Part shown: one piece after another, positions 51,019-64,000 of the stretch
Layout: each line of letters starts with the position of its first letter
Position numbering within the stretch: the stretch's first letter is position 1
NCBI GenBank assembly: GCA_000231825.2
Contig: JH720296.1
Coordinates: 1,315,666-1,379,665, forward strand
DNA: 64,000 nucleotides
Direction of reading: 5' to 3'
From: Tetrahymena elliotti 4EA
Taxonomy: Eukaryota > Ciliophora > Oligohymenophorea > Hymenostomatida > Tetrahymenidae
The notes under the pieces: model-generated
Told to the model about the DNA's origin: nothing
What the model saw: only the letters and a program-made list of their open reading frames with translations
The model's database searches: none
Translations under genes and position numbers: made by a program

Positions 51019-52639
51019 TTTAATTGCAAATGATACAACCTAATTAAAATCCACAAAATAATTATAATTTAAGTTAGCGTCATCTCTAAGTAAAAAAAAA
51101 TGATATATTTGAATATGCTTAAAAAATTAGTAAGTAAGTCAGCAAGGAAGCAATCAATCAATGAATAAATCAAAAGCAAACAGAGAAAAACTAATACTCA
51201 AAAAGCAAACTATAAATAAATACAATAATATTAAAAAACATGATAATTTCAATTGAAAAATAATAAAATGTTAGTTACTTTATTAAGAAAAACTCAAACT
51301 TTAAACAAAAACAAACAAATGAACATTAAAATAATTTCTTTTCTTTTCTTTCCTTAGTTTTTCTTAGTTTAAATTAAATAGGTTAATAATCTTTCTTCAC
51401 TTAATATATTTATTAGTATAAGAACATACCAAATCTAAAAAATATTCTTAATTAATTTATACTCAATATTTTTTAAGAATCTATATTTTTCTAAATTTAG
51501 TTATATTCCTATTATTCTCCTAACCAAATTCTTTGTAATTATTTTATTCTTCTCTCCCTTTTTATTTTTCAAAAGGTGTTATTTTTCATTAAAATATTTT
51601 AAATTTAATATTCATCTTTTCTTTAAAGTTCTTAATTTACCATGATTGATTTTAATGATTTTCGAATTCATATATTTCAATTAATTAAATTCAAATCAAA
51701 AATTTTTGATCAAATTGAAAACAATATTTTTTGTAAAAAAAGTGTAATTGACTTACATATTTTTGGTTTTAGAAAATGCAAATATTTAGCAAAACTTAAT
51801 GAAATCTAAATGATAATCAAATAAAAATAATTTCAAGGTAATTGAAATATTTTAAGAAATAATAATTTAAATTTTGCCATTAAAAACAAGAAATATTTTT
51901 ATCAAGAAAATTTTTCTTTAATAAAAATAAATTTAGACAAATTGTAAAATTAAATTTTCTAAATTTTTGCAAAAAAATAAATTTTCAAAATTTAAAGTTT
52001 TTCTAAAAAAAACAGAATTAATTAAAAAACCACAAAAATATTACAAAATTCATATATTTTGTTTTCAAAAATCTGCTAATTTTAATCTTTTAAAAGATTA
52101 TTCTGGTTTTCTTTGTATTTTATGATTTATAATTTTTTGGTTATTTTTTACTTTTATACTAATATTTTGTTTTCCAATTTTCGAATAAGAAAATAGAAAA
52201 TTATTGTGTTTTTAGATATTTTACAAGAGAAGAACAAACAAAGAATAAAAGATGATTAAGATGAAAATTAAAAAATTTCTTTTATAATAAATGATTTGAA
52301 TATAAACAAACAATTAATTAAGAGTTTACGAAAATATGTGATAATTAGATAAAAGAGTGATGTAATCAATCTTTAATTAATAGTAAAATTAAAACCTCAC
52401 AAAAAGGAATCGATGATGCAATCTTTAATTGCCTTATCAGGTGATTGATTACCTGATCTAGATTTTTTATCTAAATTTTATCCATTTTCTTTGTTTTTTG
52501 GTAGTACTTAAATATAAGAATAAGTTATTTGATGAATTTATATAGAGTGAGCTATTTTAAGAAATTTAGTAGATTTATAATTATTATAAGGTAGCTGCTA
52601 TTATAATTTTAGTTTTTCGCTTTTCTCATCATTTTTAAA
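51019..52639. other. Convergent intergenic region
   Basis: AT-rich DNA between two converging gene ends, about 1.6 kb. No protein-like frame was found. It contains a perfect hairpin at 52435-52456. Confidence 0.55.
52435..52456. repeat. Perfect short inverted repeat
   Basis: ATCAGGT, loop GATTGATT, ACCTGAT. The seven-base arms contain G and C, unusual in this AT-rich spacer. It lies about 185 bp past the stop of the minus-strand gene ending at 52640, so it may be in that gene's 3' UTR. Role unknown. Confidence 0.5.
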
Positions 52640-53938
52640 TCAAGCAAAAACACCTTGTTAGAAATTTTAATCATCATAGAATTTTTATAAAAATATTTCT
52701 GCTTTCATTTCGTATTCAAGTTATTATACATGCTAGATTTAACTAGGTTAATTTCTTTTTGCTAAAACATCTTATATTATATTTAAATTAGCATCTAAGA
52801 TATGTATATCGAGATATTCACTCATTTTCTCTCCAGGGACTATTTCAAATTCATTTAGAAATATTCTTTTTATCGAACAATTTAAAGGTATTATAAGGTC
52901 ATCTAAAGTAATAAGATTTAAATCAAATGTTGTCCTTCCTTAAAACTTTGCATCTATCAAATTTACCATTCCTAAGGCATCAATATATCTAGGAGTACCA
53001 ATTCTATTCATGTACTATTCTAATACAGAGAAATCAGATTTTCCTGTAAATAGCTCAGTCATTGTCATATTGCTTCCTGTATAATGTAATTTGTGAGCTA
53101 AAGTGTTTGGATCAATTCTTTTGTAATGAAACATAATTATTTTATCCTAAGTAATGCGCTTAAGATAATTTTAAGCAAGTTTTAATGATTATTGATGGTT
53201 ATTATAAACGACTTGCTCTATTTTTGCCTTGTCATTTCTGTAGTAAGAAAACACCTTCTATTGCAAATTTGAAAGATTTTGATAGAAATTAAATAATTAA
53301 GTCAAACTTTAGGAAATTTAATATGCTTTGTCATAATTAAGAGAAGATAATAATTAAATAGGAAATCTAACATCAGTAATACCAGCTTAACCATTATCCA
53401 CAAAAGCTAAACAATATTTTTCAGTTTTTTCTGTTCCAATAACAGGGCGATAAGCAGACACAGGACAAATATTTGATAACTTTTGGTCCCTGCTATCAAC
53501 AAAAACATCTTTGTGTATAAAAATATCTCCTAAGAGCATGATATTAAGTTAAATGTCTATATGTCTATTGATTTCAATCATTCCTGTCTTTCTTAGAACC
53601 TTTAATGGTAATCTCTTGCTCTTTTAAGAGTAGTCTGAATTCTCCTCAGAAATATTTTCGTATGATTTTTCTTAGTATTTAATTGAATTTTGGCTACTTT
53701 CTTCATAAAAATTTGTTTCGTATCCATAATCATATTTAGCAATTAACTAATCTTCAAAGTTATCTAAATCAACTTATCTGAAGCTATTTTCACAATCAAT
53801 CATGTCAGAATTTACATAATCACTCCCTAAATCTTCTTCTAATTTACTCTAATTTTGCACTGATTCTTCACGCATCTCATTATTTGAGGGAGAATCACAT
53901 TGGTTTGAAACCCCTTCAACGCAGATAGTCTCTTACAT
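52640..53938 (-). CDS. Conserved-looking protein of unknown function
   Basis: Single 433-codon frame (432 aa), ATG 53938 (MQETICVEGVSNQCDSPSNN) to TGA 52640-52642. Residues 1-125 are acidic and Ser-rich, likely disordered (many E, D, S, N). Residues ~130-410 look folded: LPLKVLRKTGMIEINRHIDI, YCLAFVDNGQAGITDVRF, IIMFHYKRIDPNTLAHKL, YMNRIGTPRYIDALGMVNLI, IFLNEFEIVPGEKMSEYLDI. The alternation of short hydrophobic strands with GMVNLIDAKF-like turns is faintly PAS-like, but I would not name the family. No membrane span or signal peptide. Confidence 0.8.
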
Positions 53939-55447
53939 TCTCTTAGTTATTTTTTATAAATTTCTTTTTACTTTTTTACTTATTTTTGATCTTTAATATA
54001 AATTATGTTAATCTTTCTTTTATTAAAAAAACAATTATTACTCATTTATTATTTAGTTGTTTTCTTCTCTACAATTTTTGTGATATAAATCTGGCAGAAA
54101 ATTAAATAATCGTAGTATTTTGAATCATTCATTCTACAAGATTAATATGGAGCAGTAATGAGTTAAAAGCAAACCGATATAAAAATTACTCTATTTATGA
54201 GATGAAATACTCTAAAAAACTGAGTAAAGACCAGAGTATAATACAAGCTATAAAATTAGTGATAATAAAATTGTACTTTTAATCAAAATCAAGAAAAAAA
54301 ATTGATTATTAAAAGATTAATTTTAACTGGAAATATTCCAGATTTGGTCTAGAAAGAAAAAAAATAAATATGCCTTCCTAATCAACTTATTGTAATAAAG
54401 TAAACAAAAATTTAGAACTTAATACAAATTTGCAAAATTTTAAAGCTTTTAATTCTAAAGTAAGTCAATCTAATAACAAAAATATTGCTTTAATTTATTA
54501 TCTTAAATATTGGTTATATTCCATCCTTAATACTAAATTAAACAAATAAAAAAATAGCAATTTCTCTTCTTTTTCCATACAAATACTCATAAAATTGGCT
54601 AAAATTATTTGTATTTTCCTTAATTTCCTTTTCCATATCTCTCCAAAAGATTTTGTAATCACATACTCATTTGATTTTTGTAAATTAAATTAATCAATCT
54701 ATCTAATCTAATCTGTCTATCTAACTTTGAATTTTTTCTCAACTAATCTAAATCTTTCAATTAATCTGTCAAACGGGGGAAAAAATTGATCTTTTAAATT
54801 GAACTCCAAAAGTTTATTTTTAAGCAAATAAATAATAGAAATATTTTGATCTTCTCTCCAAATATTTCTATTATTTCAGTGATAAAAATAATAAAATTTC
54901 TTTGTTTAAAATTTTAAATAAAAATGATAATGATTTCTCTTTCTTTAATACACCATAAATTTCAAATTTTGATGAAATTAATAAACCTCAGAGGAGATTT
55001 GTACATTATTTTTAAAATTACATCTAAAAACTCATCAAAAATCTGCATTTTAATAAAATTATTAGAATAATAATTAATGAAGATTATTTTTCTTCACAAT
55101 AATTATGCACTGTAAATTAAAAATAGATTTATGGCACTTCAAAGTTCCCACTAATCTCAGAAAAGTTAATTATTTTAATAATTTTAAGATTGCATATACA
55201 AATTGATAATTTTGCTCTCTTTAAAGTGAAATTTTGGGATTAATAGAAGCTACTCATAATAAATTTCTATTTTTCTATTTCATAAAGTATTACAATCAGC
55301 TCAGAAGAAATTTTATGCACAAATATTGAAAAAGATGTTCTTTTAGTAAATTTAATAAAAGTTAGATAAAGGAAAATATATTTATAAAACTAATACAATT
55401 TTAAATCAGCAAATAAATTGTCAGTATTCATTAAGTTATTTTTTAGA
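53939..55447. other. Intergenic region, one doubtful frame
   Basis: About 1.5 kb, AT-rich. It holds one plus-strand frame at 54370-54789 (listed) and tandem ATCTATCTAATCTAATCTGTC-like pyrimidine repeats near 54690-54780. Confidence 0.55.
54370..54789 (+). CDS. Short open frame, doubtful
   Basis: 139 codons from ATG 54370 (MPSQSTYCNKVNKNLELNTN) to TGA. The first 30 residues look protein-like and end at a good donor, AAAGTAAGTC. The remainder is translated pyrimidine repeat (L/I/S/N) and probably not coding. If real, it is a first exon of something not resolved here. Confidence 0.2.
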
Positions 55448-56723
55448 TCATGATTCTTAACCTTATTTAGTTACTAAATAACTGCACTTCTCATTTTCAG
55501 GATATGCTGACATATCGATGTATTGCTTTTATAAAAATGGTTCTTTAAGGAATTAAACAATAGCTTCAGAAATAGTTACTCCATTAGGATAGGGAGAAGT
55601 AAATAAACCAGAATTATAAAAAGACTATTCTAATTCAAACATATGATCAATGCATGAAACAGTCCATACACTGATATTCTTTTTACTTTCATAAACTTAT
55701 TGTAGAGTTGAAATAGTTTTATTTCTGAGTTCTTCAATGGTTTACCATTATTAATCATTGCATTTGTAGAAGCTGTAAAATCCGTTTTTACTTTTTAAGC
55801 ATTTTATTGACTTTTATCTAACAAGAACATAAGTGTCATAAGAGCTGAGTAAAAAAAGAGAAGGAACTTCAAGTTTTTAATAGTTGTAAACAGGTTATAT
55901 GCATTTATACAGTTATTAATCATCATTTAAATATTAGCAATTAGGAGGAATTATCTATTATCTTTAATTATTGTAGGCTATATCCATTTAGAGTTACCAC
56001 ATCTATATATAATTTATGATGAATTTAATTAATCGATTTATAAAAAAAATCATAATTTACTTTAGGATCAAACCAGCCATCATCAACAAAGAATCCACTA
56101 TCACTAATTAATTGAACCAAAACTTTTTCAGGAATCAAAGATCTTAAATATTAGATCCAATTAGTTGCACCAATTCCACCTGCACTTGAACCACTTAAAA
56201 CTATTCTGTTTGCGTTGTTCATATCCATATTTTTTTGGAGGTAATCAAATAAAGCTATCATATTCTCTTTGCCTCTAAAATAAAGGGTAGTGTTGGAATC
56301 AATAACTCTTTAGCTAGTACCTTGATAAGCAAAACCATCACAATAGTAAACAAAGATAACATTCCAATTGTAAAATGAAGGATTATTACTAATTTAAGAG
56401 TCTAAGTTACCAGTATTTGTCATATTTAATGGCCAAGAAGAGCTAGAACCTAAATCTGTTTTTGATCTATCAATACAGCTGCTAATTATTTCTTCTTCAG
56501 TAATTCCTTAGCACCAAGCACCACCTTAAAGATGGATCATGAAATTCTATTTACCCTCTCCTTAACCTTCTCTAAAGTAGAAACCAGGGGAAGTACCATC
56601 CAAACATTTAGCATTCTAGTAATCTGAAAGTAAAATTAATTTAAGTAAGGTCTCATCTTACTAACAATTAATGGATAATAATTATATCAAAGCAATTATT
56701 AAAAACAATATTTTGTAATTCAT
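55448..56723 (-). CDS. Secreted pectinacetylesterase/Notum-family carboxylesterase
   Basis: Exons 56723-56061 and 56002-55448 total 1,218 nt (405 aa). The N-terminus MNYKILFLIIALIQLLSINC is a signal peptide. CLDGTSPGFYFREG and MIHLQGGAWCQG match the oxyanion-hole region of the PAE/Notum alpha/beta hydrolases, and NRIVLSGSSAGGIGATNW contains the nucleophile elbow (Ser180 in GSSAG). Candidate acid is Asp277 (LLSSYDTYV) and base His341 (SCIDHMFE), giving the family's Ser-Asp-His order. Numerous Cys suggest disulfides. Family enzymes remove acyl groups from polysaccharides or proteins; in a free-living ciliate, digestion of plant material is plausible but inferred. The 58-bp intron joins in phase 0. 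Confidence 0.93.
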
Positions 56724-57968
56724 TTTCTTAAAAAGCTAAATTATTTTAGTAATTAATAAATCTTTATGATTAACCAAAGAAAATCAAATTCACTTAATAA
56801 ATAAATGTTTAGGTTAAATTTTTAGATTCAAATGGAGAACAAACAAAACAACAAAAGATTTATTTAGATTACAGATCCATTAAAATTCTTACATTCGTCA
56901 TTTAAAACCCTAAAATATGATGAATAAATATTTTCCAAATACTGTTATACAATTTTACATCTTCTTAGAGTGAGTTCCTTGGAAAGCAAGGCAGTAAGTA
57001 AAAGAAAGATATTTACATTGCAAATCCAAAATAAATCATTCATATTTCATCATTTCAAGCTCTAGAATAAATGAACAAACTTTTTATATTCTAAAATCAT
57101 GTAATAATAATTTTTATTTCCATTTAAGAGTAAGTTTGAAATCTTTTTTATTCATGAGTTGATTTTTAAAAGATAAACTTAATACAATTAACATTTTTAT
57201 TTTTTAAAAAAATTTTTAATTATTGTTAAAAGTTTTATAAAGAAACAAGGTTTAAAAATAACTTTAATTTCATGTTATTATTGGAAATTCACTTCAATTA
57301 AAAAACTTATTTTTGAAATAATTATTATCATATAGGACACAAAAAAAACTTATGAAATATATATTTAATGCTTTGAGTCCCTAAAAGATTGAATGATTTC
57401 ATTCAGTTGAACAATTATCATTTTTATGATCATTTAATTTTGGTTTAATGTTAATAGTATAAAAATATTGTTGAATTAGGTAAGTATATTCCTTTATTTT
57501 ATTGAGATTAAATAAATAAACTCTTTTATAATCACTTTAATCCCTCAATAATTAATTTACTTATAAAACAATTAATTAAATACCTTCATTAATTGAGTAC
57601 ATTAAGTATTTAAATACTCAGTAATTAGCTTTTATCTTATCTTTTCAATTTTATTGTTTGTTAAGAGTAATTAATTAAATAAGATAAGATTAAATAAATA
57701 ATTTATCCTTTTTTATATTAAATTAAATAATTTTCTTTTAACCTTAAAAATCATAGAGACAAGCAATGTGATTAATCATTTTAGTGGTCATTTTTTTAGC
57801 TTTCTTTTGCAAGATATTTTATTAATAAAACAAATTCATTTATTCATTCTTCCTTTGTTTGGAAAAATAAATTTTAATTTCTAAAAATAAAAATAATAAA
57901 ATTGAATGTAATTATTTAATTTAAATAAAAACAAACTTTTAAGAAGAATTATGTTTTTATGAATATGT
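56724..57968. other. Divergent intergenic region, no clear gene
   Basis: About 1.2 kb of AT-rich DNA upstream of the hydrolase gene and before the unresolved plus-strand gene. A first exon for that gene may lie in its right-hand part, but none could be fixed. Confidence 0.5.
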
Positions 57969-58740
57969 TAGTTTAAATTATTCACATAATGTCAAATAAA
58001 AGCTTTAAAAGCTGATGATAGAGGAAAATAAATAGTTAACTTTTCAAAATTAGAATTTGATTAAATCAAAACAGTTTTTTTGAAAGTTAATTTAAAAGAT
58101 GAGCATTGCTATTTGTTAGAATTTAATTTTCTTGCAAGTATTAAAGAAGAATATAATTTAATCTCATCACAAATTTTAAAAATTATTATTGAAGTTATTT
58201 AAAAGATATTATCTCATATAATAAGTTTACCTGAATAAGATCAAATATTTTAAATTTATTTAGATGAATAAAATAGGATTTATCTTAATAATCCTGAATG
58301 TTGAGAAATTTTACATGGTATGTTATAGCCACCTCGATGTTTATTTTATTATAATCGTTTTTAAGATCTTATCAAGGTATAAGCTTGCTGAATCATTCAT
58401 CTTTGAATAGTATTAACTAATTTAGTGTAATAAAACTTTGTTTTTGATTAAATTCCTTTAAAATAAAAATTGGTATGGTCAATAACAAAGTAATGAAAGA
58501 CATGAGAATTCAAAATTTAAAGAGATAGAAGATTATAATAAATTATTGACTGACTACCAATTAAGCTTAATTTAAAATAGGAAAGCTTAACATGGTAACG
58601 CGAGAATGAGTTTTGGACTTTAAAAAAATAACAAATGTTTAGGAAAATAATTAATAAATTAACCAAATCAAAGAAATAAAAAATAACAAAAAATAATTAA
58701 TTTAAAGGCACAATTTATTATTTATCATATTAACTGTTGA
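57969..58740 (+). CDS. Unresolved multi-exon gene, partial model
   Basis: Two clearly protein-like blocks on the plus strand. Block A, open from an acceptor-like ATATGTTAG at about 57969 to TGA 58302-58304, reads ALKADDRGKQIVNFSKLEFD, then KDEHCYLLEFNFLASIKEEY and ISLPEQDQIFQIYLDEQNRI. Block B, ending at TGA 58738-58740, includes NWYGQQQSNERHENSKFKEI and RMSFGLQKNNKCLGKQ. The two are in different frames and no ATG precedes block A in frame, so introns must be involved, and I could not choose them with confidence. Composition argues strongly for coding. No family was recognised. Confidence 0.5.
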
Positions 58741-58823
58741 ATTATAACAAAAATTAACTAATTTTAATAGAAAAAAGAAGAGAAAGAAGAGAGAAACTGA
58801 ATAGATAAATAATACATACATTC

Positions 58824-60077
<1,254 letters not shown>

Positions 60078-61620
60078 AATGCTGAATGACTGTGCCTAAT
60101 AATTCCATCAATAATTTTAATCTTAAAATACTAAAAAATAATAATATTCAATAACTCATAAATTTTAAATGATTATACCCTATTTCATACTTTAACTCTT
60201 AATATAGCTTGAAACAAACATACAAATATACATACATAAATAGATAGATAGATTGATTGATAAATTCATGAGAATTAAGAAGAAAAATAAATTTGAATTC
60301 AAAGATTGATTGATTGATTAATTAATAAAAGGAGATTGCACATAAAACAATAAATAGATTAGTTGCAAGCAACAATAATAAAACAAGAAAATAAACAAGC
60401 AAAAATTTATTTATTATTACTATTGTAACTTTTAAAATTTAGTATTTTTCAAAAATAAGTAATAGCAATTTTTCAAAAATGTATTATCTAAAATTGTGAT
60501 AATATCAACTCAGTAAGATTTAGACTCTTATTTTAATATAAATAGTTATTGTCATATTAAAATTAAAGTTGTTACTTAAATCTAAACAAAATAATAATAA
60601 TTATCATTCTCCTTTTATTTCTAAATAACAACAACATACTGTTAAACAAAGGTATAAATAAAAAATATATATATATATAAATGCATATAGTTATATACAT
60701 AGTAAATAAGATTGATATATACCTACTCTCTTTCTATTGAATATGTTTCACTCTATTTATCTACTAAATATTCATTTAATCTTTTATCAAAAAATAAGTT
60801 ATTTCATCTTCTTTTAATTTCAATACCATTTTAGAATTTGTTTATAATTCTTTATTATTTGTTAAAAAATTTCAAATTCTATTTACTTTATGAATGTTAA
60901 CTACCAAATTCTGCTTAGAATTTTTAAAAAGAGGAGAAAATTTATGCTTTAATATCAAATTTATTATTTATTTTCTAATTTACAAATTTACATTGACATA
61001 CATTCAAATAATCTACTTGTCTAGTAAAAAAATCTAATCATAATTTTATCAGAATATTTCAAATTATACTTTCATTTCATTGGTTATGTTTGCTGGTATC
61101 TGTTTTAAAATATTGTAATAAGTGATTTTAATGTAAAAAAGCATATTAATTATTAAATACTCTATTAATTTAAATTTCCAAAGCAGTCAATAAGGAATAT
61201 TTTAGTACAATAATTTAATAATTTTGTTAGTGTCTGCTTATTGTTTTTTGATTTCGCTCATTTTACCTCTTTTTTGATTGACAAAATATGAGTCAAAAAA
61301 AAATTTTATAAAATTTCAAATTTTTAGAATAAAAAAATTAAGATTCAAATAAAATAATTTAAGTTTACATCAAATGATATTTTCATATTTTTCTACTTTT
61401 TTACTAAATCAACATAAAATTGAATTAAAAAAATAAAATGAGTCTATCTTATTTCATTTATTTTAAAAAACGAACTTTACTATTAAACTAATTTAATTTA
61501 TTTAAAGAAACTATTTAGGAATTAAAAATTTTTTTTTAAAGTTAACTTAAATTTTCTAGTTTTTGAAATTATTTTATTATGAAGCAATTTTTTATTTTGT
61601 TGAATAGGTTTTTTTATTTA
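60078..61620. other. Convergent intergenic region, no gene seen
   Basis: About 1.5 kb of AT-rich DNA between the MAPK stop and the next gene's stop. It contains a pure (AT)n run at about 60665-60679 and ATTGATTGAT-type tetranucleotide runs near 60240-60320. No protein-like frame. Confidence 0.6.
60665..60679. repeat. (AT)n microsatellite
   Basis: Uninterrupted AT dinucleotide run in the spacer after the MAPK gene. Ordinary for AT-rich DNA. Confidence 0.7.
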
Positions 61621-62179
61621 TCATTTACTATTTTATGTGTTTTGTAAATCAAGCTTATTTTTTGCACTATTAAGTTTGTCTTCTATCTTGACCATACGAT
61701 TTTTTAATCCTTTAAGCTTGAGTATGTATAAAGGAGCTAGCTAAAATATCTATCTTATTTGCTTAATTTTTTCTTCTTCTGAAATATTTTCTTTGACTTT
61801 TTGTATACTATTTTTATTGGTATCTTATGCAATCCTTTTTGTTATTTTGTGAAATCAATCAAATACCTTATTTTTGAAATTGAAAAAATTACTTTAATTG
61901 ACCTATTTTTTCTTCAATCTCATTTAGTTCTTTGCTTCTAAATTCTTCAAAGTAACTTTTTAATCCTATTATATCATCGAATACTTTTTCTTTATATTTA
62001 TTTTATAGTTTATTTGCAGATATATTCTAAGGTGTATCATTTTAGATATCTGTACTACAGCTTGAGCTACTTTTTTATTACATATTACTATTTTATTCTA
62101 ATTACTGATCATCGACATCCTCGTCAATTTCTCCTTCCTATTCTATCACTTTTGCAGCCTTTTAATTTCGATTAGACAT
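61621..62179 (-). CDS. Small charged coiled-coil protein, function unknown
   Basis: Exons 62179-61893 and 61834-61621 total 501 nt (166 aa). The intron 61892-61835 is GT-AG, phase 2. The N-terminal third is acidic (MSNRNQKAAKVIEQEGEIDE, then a Ser/Gln run). From about residue 70 the protein is amphipathic helix: KVFDDIIGLKSYFEEFRSKE, SIQKVKENISEEEKIKQIRQ, LKGLKNRMVKIEDKLNSAKN. No known domain, membrane span or signal peptide. The helical pattern suggests a subunit of a larger complex, which is inference. Confidence 0.75.
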
Positions 62180-63244
62180 TAATATATGGCTTTAAAATTT
62201 TTTATTTTTTTGGATCCTTGCTTAATTTTTTGAAGAAAATTAAAATTGAAGATATTTTTGATATAAACGTTTTTAGATTAATCAAAATTCTTCTTACTTA
62301 TTACTTAGTTAAAGAAATGTTAAATATTATTTTTTATATGAAAAAAATGGTGAATTAATTATTCATCTTATTGTATTAGAATAAATAAATTATTTAATTA
62401 TAATCTACTGTTTGTTTTACTTTGACTTTTTTATTCTAAAAAATAAAAAAAATAATAAAAATAAACAAATAATATAATAGTGTTTTAAATGAAATGATTT
62501 TATTTCCAATTTTACAAATATTTTCTAAAAAAAATTATTTTCAAAGAATTTTATATAGAAAATCTTATCTTGCATCTTTAATCATAAATTGAATTTAAAT
62601 TATTTATTTTATTTTGTCAATTCAAAAATAATTAGAAAAAAATGGTTTCTTCAATCTTATTCTATTAATCTAATTCCAGAGAGAAAAAAAGTCTTTGATA
62701 CCCTTCTAAAAAAGAGTAAAGTAAATTATTAATTTATTGTTAGAAATATGAAATTCAATAAAAAATATGCCAAAAAGATAATCGAGAAGAATAAATATTA
62801 TTATTTACTTTAGAATTTAATTAATGGCTTAAATCAACCCACCTACCTACCCTTTTTTTTCATTATTTTTAGCTGAAAAAATAATTGAAAATTGTGCAAA
62901 TGCTTTTTATTAAATTAAAAAAAGACTTTTTGATTATTTGATAATAATATTGTAAATACATTTAGTAAATGAAAATTGATTGAGAATATCTCGAAAAAAT
63001 TTAAAGAATAGATAAAAAATATTTTTTAAATTAAAGTTATCTGTAATTCTTTAGCCCTTCTGTCTACTTGAGAAAGTAGAAATTTTTATGATTCTATCTT
63101 CACCTAAAGAAATCTAATCATCCCTTTTTTAAGTTAAATTCATCTTTAAATTAAGTGAAAAGATTTTTGCTAAAAAATTTTGATAATTAATAAAAAAAAA
63201 AATAATTCAAAAAATAGTATAGTAACTTTCTTAAGCAAAATAAA
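62180..63244. other. Divergent intergenic region, no gene seen
   Basis: About 1.1 kb of AT-rich DNA between divergent starts at 62179 (minus) and 63245 (plus). It must hold both promoters; no recognisable motif was identified. Confidence 0.6.
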
Positions 63245-64000
63245 ATGGGGTTGTCCAACTCACATTAAATTAAGGAGCCTTAGACTTAATAACAATACAT
63301 ATTAAATTTAGAGGGGAAGACATATAATATGTTAGATTATTTCTCAGAAGATTAACTTAATCGCTTTAATATCACATGCAGATAAATTATGAGGTATCTT
63401 ATTTAAAAGAATATAGAATTTAGCAGAGAAAATATTGCTCTGTTAATGTAATATTATTATCCATAATAAGAAGATTTATTTTAAGTCTTTATAGATAGAA
63501 TTAAAAATAAAAATTGTGTTTATGTGATGTTCCATTAACTTCCATCAGGCCCATAATAATTAGGAATACAAAATCTAATTTTATAAAATAAACAACTTAT
63601 AAAAATACACTTACACTACTAAGGCATACGTCCTTTTAATTATGAAACTTTACATTTATTTAACTAAATGATAGATTATTATGAATAGTCTAATACTTTG
63701 TAAGAAATTTATTTTGAAATTTCAGCTAACATTATTAAAATAGACTTTGAAAACAAATTCTTTTAAGTAGAAGTAAAATTCTATGGCTTTACTGACTAAG
63801 ATAATTTTTCAAAAATTAATCTTTTACCATTGAAATCTAAATCTAAATTTAAAGTTATAAAAATTCATATTGATAATAGAATTCTTGAAAATTTGCCAAC
63901 TTCTATTTTAAACTTTCTACTAGTGAATGAAAATATTTTAGAAAAATTCCAAATAACTACGGATCGATTTTAACATCACACTCTTAATGCTATTTTGTAA
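63245..64000 (+). CDS. Probable N-myristoylated protein of unknown function (3' end cut by window)
   Basis: ATG 63245 opens a frame that is still open at base 64000 after 252 codons. It begins MGLSNSHQIKEPQTQQQ: Gly2 with Ser at position 6 fits the N-myristoylation pattern, suggesting membrane attachment. Then comes folded-looking sequence: YNMLDYFSEDQLNRFNITC, FSRENIALLMQYYYPQQEDL, CVYVMFHQLPSGPQQLGIQN, LIKIHLHYQGIRPFNYETLH, FFQVEVKFYGFTDQDNFSKI. No family was recognised. The terminal TAA at 63998-64000 is a Gln codon here, not a stop. Confidence 0.75.

Noticed and set aside
50853..51056. Minus-strand frame under the carrier
   Set aside because: Overlaps the conserved third carrier repeat on the other strand and has no protein-like pattern.
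60240..60680. GATT and AT tandem runs as a possible origin or telomere-associated repeat
   Set aside because: Short simple-sequence runs typical of AT-rich spacers; no CCCCAA/GGGGTT telomere repeat or chromosome-breakage sequence was found.

Overview
The window reads as ciliate macronuclear DNA, most likely Tetrahymena or a close oligohymenophorean relative. The DNA is extremely AT-rich. Long frames stay open only if TAA and TAG are read as glutamine and TGA is the sole stop. Introns are short, AT-rich, GTAA...TAG types that join exons exactly in frame, and the proteins are rich in Q, N and K. Under the standard code every gene looks shattered. All models here were assembled by eye with the ciliate code; coordinates are CDS spans that include introns.

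Layout. 1-4044 (-): protein with two cyclic-nucleotide-binding domains, cut by the left edge. 4821-6771 (-): proteasome ATPase Rpt4, eight exons. 8019-11182 (-): PP2C phosphatase with a ~500-residue N-terminal extension. 12026-14428 (-): Q/N-rich protein with two PP1-docking motifs. 15321-22070 (+): TPR array fused to a degenerate kinase domain. 22850-27301 (-): large helical protein with Trp-containing segments and a low-complexity tail. 28436-29761 (-): candidate Cys-His-Asp peptidase. 31187-32572 (-): small multi-pass membrane protein. 34359-36032 (-): RING-H2 protein. 37052-47712 (-): giant secretory-pathway receptor-like protein with signal peptide, WD/propeller repeats, parallel beta-helix, Cys-rich segment and about seven membrane spans. 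50089-51018 (+): mitochondrial carrier. 52640-53938 (-): unknown 432-residue protein. 55448-56723 (-): secreted pectinacetylesterase/Notum-like hydrolase. About 57969-58740 (+): unresolved gene. 58824-60077 (+): TEY-type MAP kinase with a poly-Gln N-terminus. 61621-62179 (-): small charged protein. 63245 onward (+): probable N-myristoylated protein, cut by the right edge.

There is no operon logic; each gene is its own unit, separated by roughly 0.3-2.4 kb of very AT-rich DNA. Signalling dominates: cyclic-nucleotide sensing, PP2C, a possible PP1 regulator, a TPR-pseudokinase, a MAPK, a RING protein and a large receptor-like protein. Proteasome, peptidase and hydrolase genes make up much of the rest.

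The least familiar items are the TPR-pseudokinase, the WD/beta-helix/multi-TM giant, the SILK+RVxF protein and the C-H-D peptidase. No tRNA, rRNA, CRISPR, telomere repeat or transposon was recognised. Because only TGA stops translation, chance open frames of 60-150 codons are common here, so short frames are marked with low confidence.
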